A DNA stretch of 64,000 nucleotides from Bradyrhizobium sp. BRP22 (GTDB lineage: Bacteria; Pseudomonadota; Alphaproteobacteria; Rhizobiales; Xanthobacteraceae): NCBI RefSeq assembly GCF_020194175.1, contig NZ_JADYVX010000025.1, positions 62,001 to 126,000 of the forward strand, in the 5' to 3' direction. The position numbers and the translations under genes are program-made. Positions within the stretch are counted from its first letter, which is position 1, and each line of letters begins with the position of its first letter. Below, in pieces: positions 26,735 through 35,542 of this stretch. The notes under the pieces are model-generated. The model was not told the origin of the DNA. It saw only the letters and a program-made list of their open reading frames with translations, and did no database searches.

Positions 26735-27535
26735 CTACGAACCGCCGATGAACTGCCGCACCGTTTCGATCGCGCCATAATAATCGAGATTGTCGTGGCC
26801 GCCGCCAGCAAATCGAACGAACCGCTTCGGTTCATGCGCCAATGCAAACAAGCGATCGCCGAAGATCATCGAGATCACGGAATCGTCAGTGCCGTGCATG
26901 ACGAGCAGCGGCGCCTTGACGCGCCCAATGCGCTCGTCTGAGCGAAACTGGTCGCGCATCAGCCAGCGCACCGGCACGAGCGGGAACGCCGTACCGGCAA
27001 TGTCGGCAGTCGAGGTATAGGGCGCCTCCAGGATCAATTTGCCGATCGGCTGCTCGGCAGCCAGCGCCACCGCAGCGCCGGTACCGAGTGAAAATCCCCA
27101 GGCGACGATTCGTTCTGCTGTGTAGCGCGCGGTAGTGAAGGCGTAAGCTGCGGCCGCATCCTGCAGAATGCCGAGTTCGCTCGGATATCCGCTCGAGCCG
27201 GCATAGCCGCGGTAGGAGAGCGCGACCAGGCCGGTACCGTCAGACGTCATGGCTCGGAAGCGACTGACCCGTCCCGCGAGAAAGTCGCCATTGCCGGGAA
27301 AGTACAGGATCACGGGATGGCCGGGCTTTGCCGGCACGTGCCAGACAATGACCTTTTCGCCATCGCCGGTGGTGAGCACATGCTCCTCGGCCTCGGGAAA
27401 GCCGGCTGCTTCCGGTGAGGTTCGCTCCCGCGTCGGAATCGGAAACAGCATCTCGCGCTGCTTGACGAACAGCACCGCGAGCGCTCCGAGGTAGCCAACT
27501 GCCGCGACGATCAGGAGCCATTTCAGGACGAGCAT
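26735..27535 (-). CDS. Alpha/beta hydrolase, BEM46/ABHD13-like
   Basis: This 266-residue protein has an N-terminal membrane helix (VLKWLLIVAAVGYLGALAVLFV) and an alpha/beta hydrolase fold. The nucleophile elbow is AWGFSLGTGAAV (Ser in GxSxG). The acid is in MHGTDDSVI and the histidine in AGGGHDNLDYY. This triad and the N-terminal anchor match the BEM46-like serine hydrolases, whose substrates are unknown. The ATG at 27535 is used; a TTG four codons upstream is possible. It starts 16 bases after pntB and ends 7 bases before the antiporter gene. Confidence 0.85.
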   Translation of the reverse strand: MLVLKWLLIVAAVGYLGALAVLFVKQREMLFPIPTRERTSPEAAGFPEAEEHVLTTGDGEKVIVWHVPAKPGHPVILYFPGNGDFLAGRVSRFRAMTSDGTGLVALSYRGYAGSSGYPSELGILQDAAAAYAFTTARYTAERIVAWGFSLGTGAAVALAAEQPIGKLILEAPYTSTADIAGTAFPLVPVRWLMRDQFRSDERIGRVKAPLLVMHGTDDSVISMIFGDRLFALAHEPKRFVRFAGGGHDNLDYYGAIETVRQFIGGS

Positions 27536-27551
27536 CGCTGCCCGCAAGGGC

Positions 27552-28949
27552 TCACATCGCCTTGACGATGCTCTCGGTCACCTTCTTGGCATCGCCGAGC
27601 AGCATCATGGTGTTGTCGCGATAGAACAATGGATTGTCGATGCCGGCATAGCCCGAGGCCAGCGAGCGCTTGATGAACATCACCGTGCCGGCCTTCCAGA
27701 CCTGCAGCACCGGCATGCCATAGATCGGCGAGGTCTTGTCCTCCTCCGCCGCCGGGTTGGTGACGTCGTTGGCGCCGATCACGAAGGCGACGTCGGCCTG
27801 GGCGAATTCGGAGTTGATATCCTCCAGTTCGAACACCTCGTCATAGGGTACGTTGGCTTCCGCCAGCAGCACGTTCATGTGGCCGGGCATGCGGCCCGCG
27901 ACCGGGTGGATCGCGTACTTCACCTCGACTCCTTCCTTCTTCAGGATGTCGGCCATCTCGCGCAGCGCGTGCTGGGCCTGCGCCACCGCCATGCCGTAGC
28001 CCGGCACGATGATGACCTTCGAAGCATTCTTCATGATGAAGGCGGCATCGTCAGCGGACCCGAGCTTGGCCGGCTTCTGCTCGCCGGTCCCGCCACCCGC
28101 CGCCGCGGTCTCGCCGCCGAAGCCGCCGAGGATGACCGAGATGAAGGACCGGTTCATCGCGTGGCACATGATGTAGGACAGGATCGCGCCGGAGGAGCCG
28201 ACCAGCGCGCCGGTGATGATCAGCGCCGAGTTGCCGAGCGTAAAACCGATGCCGGCCGCGGCCCAGCCGGAATAGGAGTTCAGCATCGAGATCACGACCG
28301 GCATGTCGGCGCCGCCGATCGGGATGATCATGAGCACGCCCAGCACCAGCGCGATGATGGTGATCAGCCAGAAGTCGAGCGCGCTTCCCGACAGCACCAG
28401 GCCGACGATGAAGAACACCAGCGCCAGCGCCAGTGCGATGTTGATGAGGTGACGGAACGGCAGGATGATCGGCGCGCCGCTCATCCGCGCCGACAGCTTC
28501 AGGAACGCGATCACCGAGCCGGTGAAGGTCAGCGCGCCGATCGCGACGCCGAGCGACATTTCAATCAGGCTCTGGGTGTGGATGTTGCCGGGCGTGCCGA
28601 TGTCGAAGGCTTCGGGCGCATAGAACGCGCCGGCGGCGACCAGCACCGCGGCCATGCCGACCAGCGAGTGGAAAGCGGCGACCAGTTCAGGCATCGAGGT
28701 CATCGGCACCCGCCGCGCGATCACCGCGCCGATCGCGCCGCCAATGGCGACGCCGAGCACGACGAGCAGCCAGGCGACGCCATCCGCCGGCGGATGGCTC
28801 GCGAGCGTCGTACCGATCGCGATCGCCATGCCGATCATGCCGAACAGGTTGCCCTGGCGCGACGTGGCGGGGCTCGACAGCCCCCTCAGCGACAGGATGA
28901 ACAGCACACCCGCCACGAGATACAACAATGCAGAGAGATTGGCGTTCAT
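27552..28949 (-). CDS. pntB: NAD(P) transhydrogenase subunit beta
   Basis: This 465-residue subunit carries part of the membrane channel and the NADP(H)-binding domain III of the proton-translocating transhydrogenase. The enzyme uses the proton gradient to make NADPH from NADH. About nine helices come first. Domain III follows, with IIVPGYGMAVAQAQHAL (nucleotide site) and the conserved HPVAGRMPGHMNVLLAEA and GANDVTNPAA blocks. The ATG at 28949 gives the standard MNANLSALLYLVAG start. It follows pntAB by 37 bases. The three-gene split is the usual alphaproteobacterial form. Confidence 0.95.
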   Translation of the reverse strand: MNANLSALLYLVAGVLFILSLRGLSSPATSRQGNLFGMIGMAIAIGTTLASHPPADGVAWLLVVLGVAIGGAIGAVIARRVPMTSMPELVAAFHSLVGMAAVLVAAGAFYAPEAFDIGTPGNIHTQSLIEMSLGVAIGALTFTGSVIAFLKLSARMSGAPIILPFRHLINIALALALVFFIVGLVLSGSALDFWLITIIALVLGVLMIIPIGGADMPVVISMLNSYSGWAAAGIGFTLGNSALIITGALVGSSGAILSYIMCHAMNRSFISVILGGFGGETAAAGGGTGEQKPAKLGSADDAAFIMKNASKVIIVPGYGMAVAQAQHALREMADILKKEGVEVKYAIHPVAGRMPGHMNVLLAEANVPYDEVFELEDINSEFAQADVAFVIGANDVTNPAAEEDKTSPIYGMPVLQVWKAGTVMFIKRSLASGYAGIDNPLFYRDNTMMLLGDAKKVTESIVKAM

Positions 28950-28986
28950 CTCAGGTCCCCGTTTGCCTCTTCCCCGAGGTGGCCGC

Positions 28987-29304
28987 TTACTTGGACTTCT
29001 TCTTGTACATCGCCAGCATGCGCTGGGTGACAAGGAATCCGCCGAAGATGTTGATGCAGGCGAAGATCAGCGCGACGAAGCCGAAACCGCGCGCCAGGCC
29101 CGAGCCGCTCGAGATCATGCCGACGCCGACCGCGAGCAGCGCGCCGACCACGATCACCGAGGAGATCGCGTTGGTGACGCTCATCAGCGGCGTATGCAAC
29201 GCAGGGGTCACCGACCACACCACGAAATAGCCGACGAACACGGCGAGCACGAAAATGGAAAGCCGAAACACGAAGGGATCGACGGCCTGCGCGATATGCT
29301 CCAT
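28987..29304 (-). CDS. pntAB: NAD(P) transhydrogenase subunit alpha, membrane part
   Basis: This 105-residue protein supplies the membrane helices that in Escherichia coli form the C-terminal part of PntA. Three to four helices are visible. The conserved segments are FVVWSVTPALHTPLMSVTNAIS and FGFVALIFACINIFGGFLVTQRM. It lies 11 bases after pntAA and 37 bases before pntB. With them it forms the proton channel in the inner membrane. Confidence 0.95.
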   Translation of the reverse strand: MEHIAQAVDPFVFRLSIFVLAVFVGYFVVWSVTPALHTPLMSVTNAISSVIVVGALLAVGVGMISSGSGLARGFGFVALIFACINIFGGFLVTQRMLAMYKKKSK

Positions 29305-29315
29305 GGCTTCTCTCC

Positions 29316-30443
29316 TTAAGCTTTCGGCTGGAAGTTGGGATGGATGACGGCGCCGTCCTTGGTCAGCGCGGTGGCTTTCACCAGTTCGTCATCCCAGTTG
29401 ACGGCAAGCGCCCTGTTCGCCTTGTCGATCAGCGTCTCGATGAAGGCGAACAGGTTGCGGGCATACAGACCCGAGGCGGAGGCCGCAACGCGGCCGGCGA
29501 CATTGGTGTAGCCGACGATCTTGATGCCATCGACGTCGACGACTTCGCCGGCTTTCGCACCCTCGACATTGCCGCCGCGTTCGACGGCGAGATCGACCAG
29601 CACCGAACCGGGGCGCATCGATTTGACCATCTCCGAGGAGACGAGCTTGGGCGCCGGGCGGCCGGGAATCAGCGCCGTCGTGATCACCACATCCTGCTTC
29701 TTGATGTGCTCGGCGGTGAGCGCGGCCTGCTTGGCCTGGTACTCCTTCGACATCTCCTTGGCGTAGCCGCCCGCGGTCTGCGCGTTCTTGAACTCCTCGT
29801 CCTCGACCGCGAGGAACTTGGCGCCGAGGCTCTCGACCTGTTCTTTCGTCGCTGGACGCACGTCGGTCGCGGTGACGATGGCGCCTAACCGGCGCGCGGT
29901 CGCGATCGCCTGCAGGCCGGCGACGCCGACGCCCATCACGAACACCTTTGCCGCCGGGACCGTGCCGGCCGCGGTCATCATCATCGGAAAGGCGCGACCG
30001 AAGGCTTCGGCGCCCTCGATCACCGCGCGGTAGCCGGCGAGGTTGGCCTGCGAGGACAAGACGTCCATCACCTGCGCGCGGGTGATACGCGGCATCAGTT
30101 CCATCGCAAAGGCCGAGACGCCGGCATCCGCCATCGCCTTCAGCGCGGCGTCGTTGCCATAGGGGTCCATGATGGCGATGACGAGCGCGCCGCGCTTGTA
30201 TTTCGAGAGCTCGGACGCCTCCGGCCGCTTCACCTTGATGACGATGTCGGCATCCTTCACCGCATCCGCGCTGACCGTGGCGCCTGCAGCGGTGAATTCC
30301 GAATCCGGCAAGCCCGACTTGATGCCCGCACCCGACTCAACCGCGACCTCGGCGCCGAGCGCCTTGAATTTCTTGATGGTGTCGGGAGACGCGGCGACCC
30401 GCGGCTCGTACGGGTCGATTTCCTTGGCAACGGCAATCTTCAT
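29316..30443 (-). CDS. pntAA: NAD(P) transhydrogenase subunit alpha, NAD-binding part
   Basis: This 375-residue soluble subunit binds NAD(H) (domain I) and hands hydride to domain III of PntB. The N-terminal MKIAVAKEIDPYEPRVAASPD and the Rossmann segment VFVMGVGVAGLQAIATARRLGA are diagnostic. RPATKEQVESLGAKF continues the site. The ATG at 30443 follows GGAGG by 5 bases, which rejects an 11-codon extension. It is the first gene of a long minus-strand run that continues with pntAB, pntB, a hydrolase, two antiporters and a cupin. Confidence 0.95.
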   Translation of the reverse strand: MKIAVAKEIDPYEPRVAASPDTIKKFKALGAEVAVESGAGIKSGLPDSEFTAAGATVSADAVKDADIVIKVKRPEASELSKYKRGALVIAIMDPYGNDAALKAMADAGVSAFAMELMPRITRAQVMDVLSSQANLAGYRAVIEGAEAFGRAFPMMMTAAGTVPAAKVFVMGVGVAGLQAIATARRLGAIVTATDVRPATKEQVESLGAKFLAVEDEEFKNAQTAGGYAKEMSKEYQAKQAALTAEHIKKQDVVITTALIPGRPAPKLVSSEMVKSMRPGSVLVDLAVERGGNVEGAKAGEVVDVDGIKIVGYTNVAGRVAASASGLYARNLFAFIETLIDKANRALAVNWDDELVKATALTKDGAVIHPNFQPKA

Positions 30444-30545
30444 AGGGCCTCCGGCGGCGCGGGACAGCGCGCGCAAGCAAACTTAGCGTTACTCCCGCAA
30501 CGTTGGATACCGGTTTTGGGACCGGCTTGGGTGCAATTTTTGTGA

Positions 30546-30567
30546 GCACCGCCAGCATTGGCGGTGC
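30546..30567. other. Stem-loop between oxidase subunit IV gene and pntAA
   Basis: GCACCGCCA at 30546-30554 pairs perfectly with TGGCGGTGC at 30559-30567 around a GCAT loop. It lies 13 bases past the stop of the 50-residue oxidase subunit gene on the minus strand. No T-run follows in that direction, so it may be an incomplete terminator or an mRNA end-protecting structure. Confidence 0.5.
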
Positions 30568-30580
30568 AGGCAGAGAGGGA

Positions 30581-30733
30581 TCAGAGCAGGAAGAAGGCCA
30601 TCAGGATGAGAATGAGGGCGACGGCCGCCGTGCCGTATTTGACCAGCGCGATGAAGCCTTCGTAGGTCCGTTCATGCTCGATGTAGTCGTTGCCGTCGGC
30701 GGTGGTGTAAGCCACTTCGCTATGGTCTGCCAT
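30581..30733 (-). CDS. aa3-type cytochrome c oxidase subunit IV, 50 residues
   Basis: Reading the minus strand from the ATG at 30733 to the TGA at 30581 gives 50 residues. They start MADHSEVAYTTADGNDYIEH, continue ERTYEGFIALVKYG and end with one membrane helix (AAVALILILMAFFLL). This is the small aa3-oxidase subunit IV of alphaproteobacteria, whose absence in model species has little effect on activity. GGGGACAAGG precedes the start. It is far from any visible oxidase catalytic subunit gene, so it is an orphan here. It is easy to miss because of its length. Confidence 0.88.
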   Translation of the reverse strand: MADHSEVAYTTADGNDYIEHERTYEGFIALVKYGTAAVALILILMAFFLL

Positions 30734-30820
30734 CCTTGTCCCCAGTCATCAAACGTCTGAATTTCTGGCGTGCCAATACCGCAAACCGGATGGCAGGGCA
30801 ACGCCGCCCTGCCTATCGCC

Positions 30821-31216
30821 TCATTCGGAAGGCCAATTATCCCGAACCCAGCGGGTGAGGCTTTCCTCGCTGACCTCCCCGGCCGCGAGCGACAAGATAA
30901 TCGATGTGGCGTGCGCCGGGTCAGGACCGAAGCTGACGCCATTCTTGATGAGAAACGTCATCATCGCCATGAAGGCGATGCGCTTGTTCCCATCGACAAA
31001 GGCGTGGTTCTTGGCGAGGCCAAACGCGTAGGCCGCCGCGAACTCAGCCAGGGAGGCCTGCTCATAGCGCCATTTGTTGACTGGCCGCTCCAGCGCCGAT
31101 CGCAGCATGCCTTCATCGCGCAAGCCGGACGCTCCGCCGAAGCGGCGGAGCTGGCGGGCATGGATGGCGATGGCCTGCTTATAGGTGATCCAAAGCGGCT
31201 CCTTCGGCTCGCTCAT
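30821..31216 (-). CDS. doc: Doc-type (death-on-curing) toxin
   Basis: This 131-residue Fic-fold protein belongs to the Doc toxins, which phosphorylate and inactivate elongation factor EF-Tu. The active-site motif HAFVDGNKRIAF is close to the Doc consensus HxFxxxNKR. RRFGGASGLRDEGMLRSALERP is the conserved N-terminal block. It starts 18 bases after the stop of an AbrB-type antitoxin gene, so the pair forms a type II toxin-antitoxin operon. The toxin looks intact. The usual Phd antitoxin is replaced here by an AbrB/MazE-type protein. Confidence 0.88.
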   Translation of the reverse strand: MSEPKEPLWITYKQAIAIHARQLRRFGGASGLRDEGMLRSALERPVNKWRYEQASLAEFAAAYAFGLAKNHAFVDGNKRIAFMAMMTFLIKNGVSFGPDPAHATSIILSLAAGEVSEESLTRWVRDNWPSE

Positions 31217-31234
31217 TCGAAATTTCGACTACTT

Positions 31235-31459
31235 CTACTTCGCAAGCGCCGCCAGCGTGTCGCGATACTTGTCCATGATCTCGTCCGCGACTTCCATTGT
31301 CCGCTCAAAATCCGGATCGTAGGGAAGCGCCTGAAAACCACCTCCCGGAAGTTCGGTGACATGCAGTTGCTGACCGCGCTTCAGATCGAGCCGCTGCATC
31401 AGCTCGCGGGGGAGCAGCAGGCCATCGGAATTCCCGATCTTTTTGATCTCGATTTTCAT
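31235..31459 (-). CDS. AbrB/MazE-family antitoxin
   Basis: This 74-residue protein has an N-terminal SpoVT/AbrB swapped-hairpin DNA-binding domain: MKIEIKKIGNSDGLLLPRELMQRLDLKRGQQLHV. An acidic C-terminal tail follows (DPDFERTMEVADEIMDKYRDTL) that should wrap the Doc toxin. The ATG at 31459 gives the family start; a 19-codon extension is not supported. It precedes the toxin gene and likely represses the operon by binding the palindrome at 31547-31566. Confidence 0.87.
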   Translation of the reverse strand: MKIEIKKIGNSDGLLLPRELMQRLDLKRGQQLHVTELPGGGFQALPYDPDFERTMEVADEIMDKYRDTLAALAK

Positions 31460-31546
31460 CAGGAGTTTGCCTTTCGAGTTGCGCCCAGTCGCGCAGTTTT
31501 TCTGTAAGAGCTTCAAAAAGCATCATAATTCGGCATGCCCAATGCA

Positions 31547-31566
31547 CGTTATACAACAGTATAACG
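31547..31566. promoter_or_regulatory. Perfect palindrome, likely operator of the toxin-antitoxin operon
   Basis: CGTTATAC at 31547-31554 and GTATAACG at 31559-31566 form 8-bp arms around AACA. It is the only such AT-rich palindrome here and lies 88 bases upstream of the antitoxin start. AbrB/MazE-type antitoxins bind short palindromes in their own promoters, so autoregulation is inferred. Confidence 0.55.
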
Positions 31567-31611
31567 CACCCTAGAGCATCGTTCAACAGATGTTTTACGG
31601 TCCCGAAACCC

Positions 31612-33489
31612 TCAGCCTATCTCTTCCAGCTCGTCGATCATGCCTGAGACAACCGACAGACCGCCGTCCCAGAACTTCGGGTCCTTGGCGTCCAGGCCAA
31701 ATGGCTTGAGCAGTTCCGAATAGTGCTTGGTTCCGCCGGCCGAGAGCATGTCGAGATAACGTTCCGCAAAGCCCTCGGAGGCGTGCTCGTAGACCGCATA
31801 GAGCGAGTTCACCAGGCAATCGCCGAACGCATAGGCGTAGACGTAGAACGGCGAATGGATGAAATGCGGGATGTACATCCAGAAATTCTCATAGCCAGGC
31901 TTGATTTCGATCGCCGGCCCCAGGCTCTCGGTCTGCACGGAGAGCCAGATCTGGCCGATCCGCTCGGCGGTCAATTCGCCGTGCTTGCGCTCGGTGTGTA
32001 CCGCGCGCTCGAACGAATAGAACGCGATCTGCCGCACCACGGTGTTGATCATGTCCTCGACCTTGCCGGCGAGCAGCGCCTGGCGCTGCTTGGGGCTCTT
32101 GGTCTCGGACAACAGCCGCTTGAAGGTCAGCATCTCCCCGAACACGCTCGCGGTCTCCGCCAGCGTCAGCGGTGTCGGCGCCATCAGGGGACCGTTCTTT
32201 GCCGCCAGCACCTGGTGCACGCCGTGGCCGAGTTCATGCGCAAGCGTCATCACGTCGCGCGGCTTGCCCTGATAGTTCATCAGCACGTAGGGGTGCGCGG
32301 ATGGCGTGGTCGGATGTGAGAACGCCCCCGGCGCCTTGCCGGGCCTGACCGGCGCATCGATCCAGCGGTCGGTGAAGAAGCGCTCGGCAATCGCGGCCAT
32401 ATCGGTGGAAAAGCCGCGATAGGCTGACAATACCATGTTGCGTGCGTCGGGCCAGCCGATCGTGCCGGTCGCGGCAAAGGGCAGCGGCGCGTTGCGGTCC
32501 CAATGCGGCAGCTTCTTCTTTTTGAACCAGCCCGCCTTGAGCCGGTAATAACGGTGCGACAGCTTCGGATAGGCGGCGCGCACGGAAGCGACCAGCGCAT
32601 CCACCACCTCGCGCTCGACACGGTTGTTGAGATGGCGGGAATCCGCGACGTCCTGGAAGCCGCGCCAGCGGTCGGAAATTTCCTTGTCCTTGGCGAGCGT
32701 GTTGGTGATCAGCGCGAAGGTGCGCTCGTTTGCCTTGAAGGTTTTCGCCAGCGCCTCCGCGGCGGTTCTTCGCTTCGCGCCGTCGCGGTCCTGCAAGAGG
32801 TTGAGCGTCGGCTCGATCGCAAGCTCCTTGGCGCCGACCTTGAAGCGCAGGCCGGCGATAGTCTGGTCGAACAGCCGGTTCCAGGCGGCATAGCCGCTCT
32901 GCGACTTCTCGTGGAAAAGCTGCTCGATGCGATCCTCGAGTTGATAGGGCTTCTCCTTGCGCAGATCCTCGATCCACGGCCGGTAGTACGCCAGCTCCTC
33001 GGTCTGCATCGCGCGCTCGATCACATCATCGTCAATGCGGTTGAGCTCGAGCGCAAAGAACAGGAGATGCGTCGAGGCCGCCGTCAGGCGCTCTGAAACA
33101 TCGCCGTAAAATTTCGTGATCGCGGGATCGACACTGTCGCCGGCATGCACGAGGCCGGCAAAGGAGCCGAGCCGGCCGGCGAGATCGTCGATCGCTTCAT
33201 AGCGCCGCACGGCATCGGCGAGCCACTTTCCGCCATCTTCCCGCGCCGTATGTTCCGCGAGCTTGCCCTTGTAGTCGGTCTCAAACGCGACGCAATCTGC
33301 ATCCATCTTCGCCAGGTCGCGCGCGACTTCCGGCGCGTCGATACCGGAATAGAGATCGCCGAGATTCCATTCCGGCAGCTTGCCGGTTTTGCCCGCGGCC
33401 TTCTTCGCTGCAGACTTGTTTGCAGCGGATTTTGCGGCGGCCGGCTTGCGTTGCGTTGGCTTACGGGATGCGGAGGAGCGCGAGGTCAT
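31612..33489 (-). CDS. M3-family oligoendopeptidase PepF-like
   Basis: This 625-residue cytosolic zinc peptidase cuts short peptides. The M3 active site is LAHELGHGVHQVLA (HExxH, with a downstream Glu in TLAETASVFGE). YENFWMYIPHFIHSPFYVYAYAFGD is the conserved C-terminal block. The first 40 or so residues are Lys/Ala-rich and disordered (KPAAAKSAANKSAAKKAAGK), an extension not usual for PepF. The start ATG at 33489 is the first of the frame. The gene is divergent from the sigma-54 regulator gene with 136 bases between them. Confidence 0.9.
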   Translation of the reverse strand: MTSRSSASRKPTQRKPAAAKSAANKSAAKKAAGKTGKLPEWNLGDLYSGIDAPEVARDLAKMDADCVAFETDYKGKLAEHTAREDGGKWLADAVRRYEAIDDLAGRLGSFAGLVHAGDSVDPAITKFYGDVSERLTAASTHLLFFALELNRIDDDVIERAMQTEELAYYRPWIEDLRKEKPYQLEDRIEQLFHEKSQSGYAAWNRLFDQTIAGLRFKVGAKELAIEPTLNLLQDRDGAKRRTAAEALAKTFKANERTFALITNTLAKDKEISDRWRGFQDVADSRHLNNRVEREVVDALVASVRAAYPKLSHRYYRLKAGWFKKKKLPHWDRNAPLPFAATGTIGWPDARNMVLSAYRGFSTDMAAIAERFFTDRWIDAPVRPGKAPGAFSHPTTPSAHPYVLMNYQGKPRDVMTLAHELGHGVHQVLAAKNGPLMAPTPLTLAETASVFGEMLTFKRLLSETKSPKQRQALLAGKVEDMINTVVRQIAFYSFERAVHTERKHGELTAERIGQIWLSVQTESLGPAIEIKPGYENFWMYIPHFIHSPFYVYAYAFGDCLVNSLYAVYEHASEGFAERYLDMLSAGGTKHYSELLKPFGLDAKDPKFWDGGLSVVSGMIDELEEIG

Positions 33490-33625
33490 CTTGGTGGGTG
33501 CCTGTGTTCAATCGGAGATGCGGCGGCGAAATGTGCAGGGGTCGGCAACGTTTAAGAGGGCGTTAATCGGCTTCGGCGAGAGTGCCCCGATTCGAGACAG
33601 ATAAGCGTAACGCGCGGGGAAAACC

Positions 33626-35122
<1,497 letters not shown>

Positions 35123-35542
35123 GCCGATGGGCGTTTGTGCCATGGAGCAGGCATTGCGTCGTGGCTTGGGTGTTAGCGTGATCCGGAACCTATTGAACCG
35201 TGGCTTGGCGGTGACAGACAAACGGGGTGCCGCGTGGCAGAAATCGCGCAAGATCGAGTGCAAGTGGTTGTTCGAGGTCAGTTTGTCGTGAGTTGCCCCG
35301 CATGGCGCTGGCTGCATGAAGGGGGCGTAGGTATCGTCTGCGTTGATTTGTTGCGTGCAGGCGTGACGGAGTTTTTGATCGAGTGAGGCCGGCGCTTCCG
35401 CGCAAGCTTAGGGCATGATCCGGGAAGATCGTGCTCGAACAAATCGAGCGGGATGATGCTTTCTGCGAAGCGTCATCGTGCTTCAGGACCATGACGTGAG
35501 AACTGTTCCAATGCCGGGCAGTTCGCCCCAGGGGGTTTGACG
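35123..35542. other. Gene-free stretch of 420 bases
   Basis: No supported gene was found. The right half holds a copy of the REP-like element (35410-35490). The remainder is the presumed promoter region of the L,D-transpeptidase gene. Short open frames lack start signals. Confidence 0.6.
35410..35490. repeat. REP-like palindromic element (GAGCATGATC family), copy 3
   Basis: GGGCATGATCCGGGAAGATCGTGCTC forms the first hairpin (35411-35436). CGAGCGGGATGATGC pairs imperfectly with GCGTCATCGTGC to form the second (35445-35482). It has the two-module layout of the other copies but is more diverged. Confidence 0.6.

Noticed and set aside
31501..31611. AT-rich gap upstream of the antitoxin as an integration scar
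   Set aside because: No direct repeats, tRNA end or integrase were seen; the palindrome is better explained as an operator.
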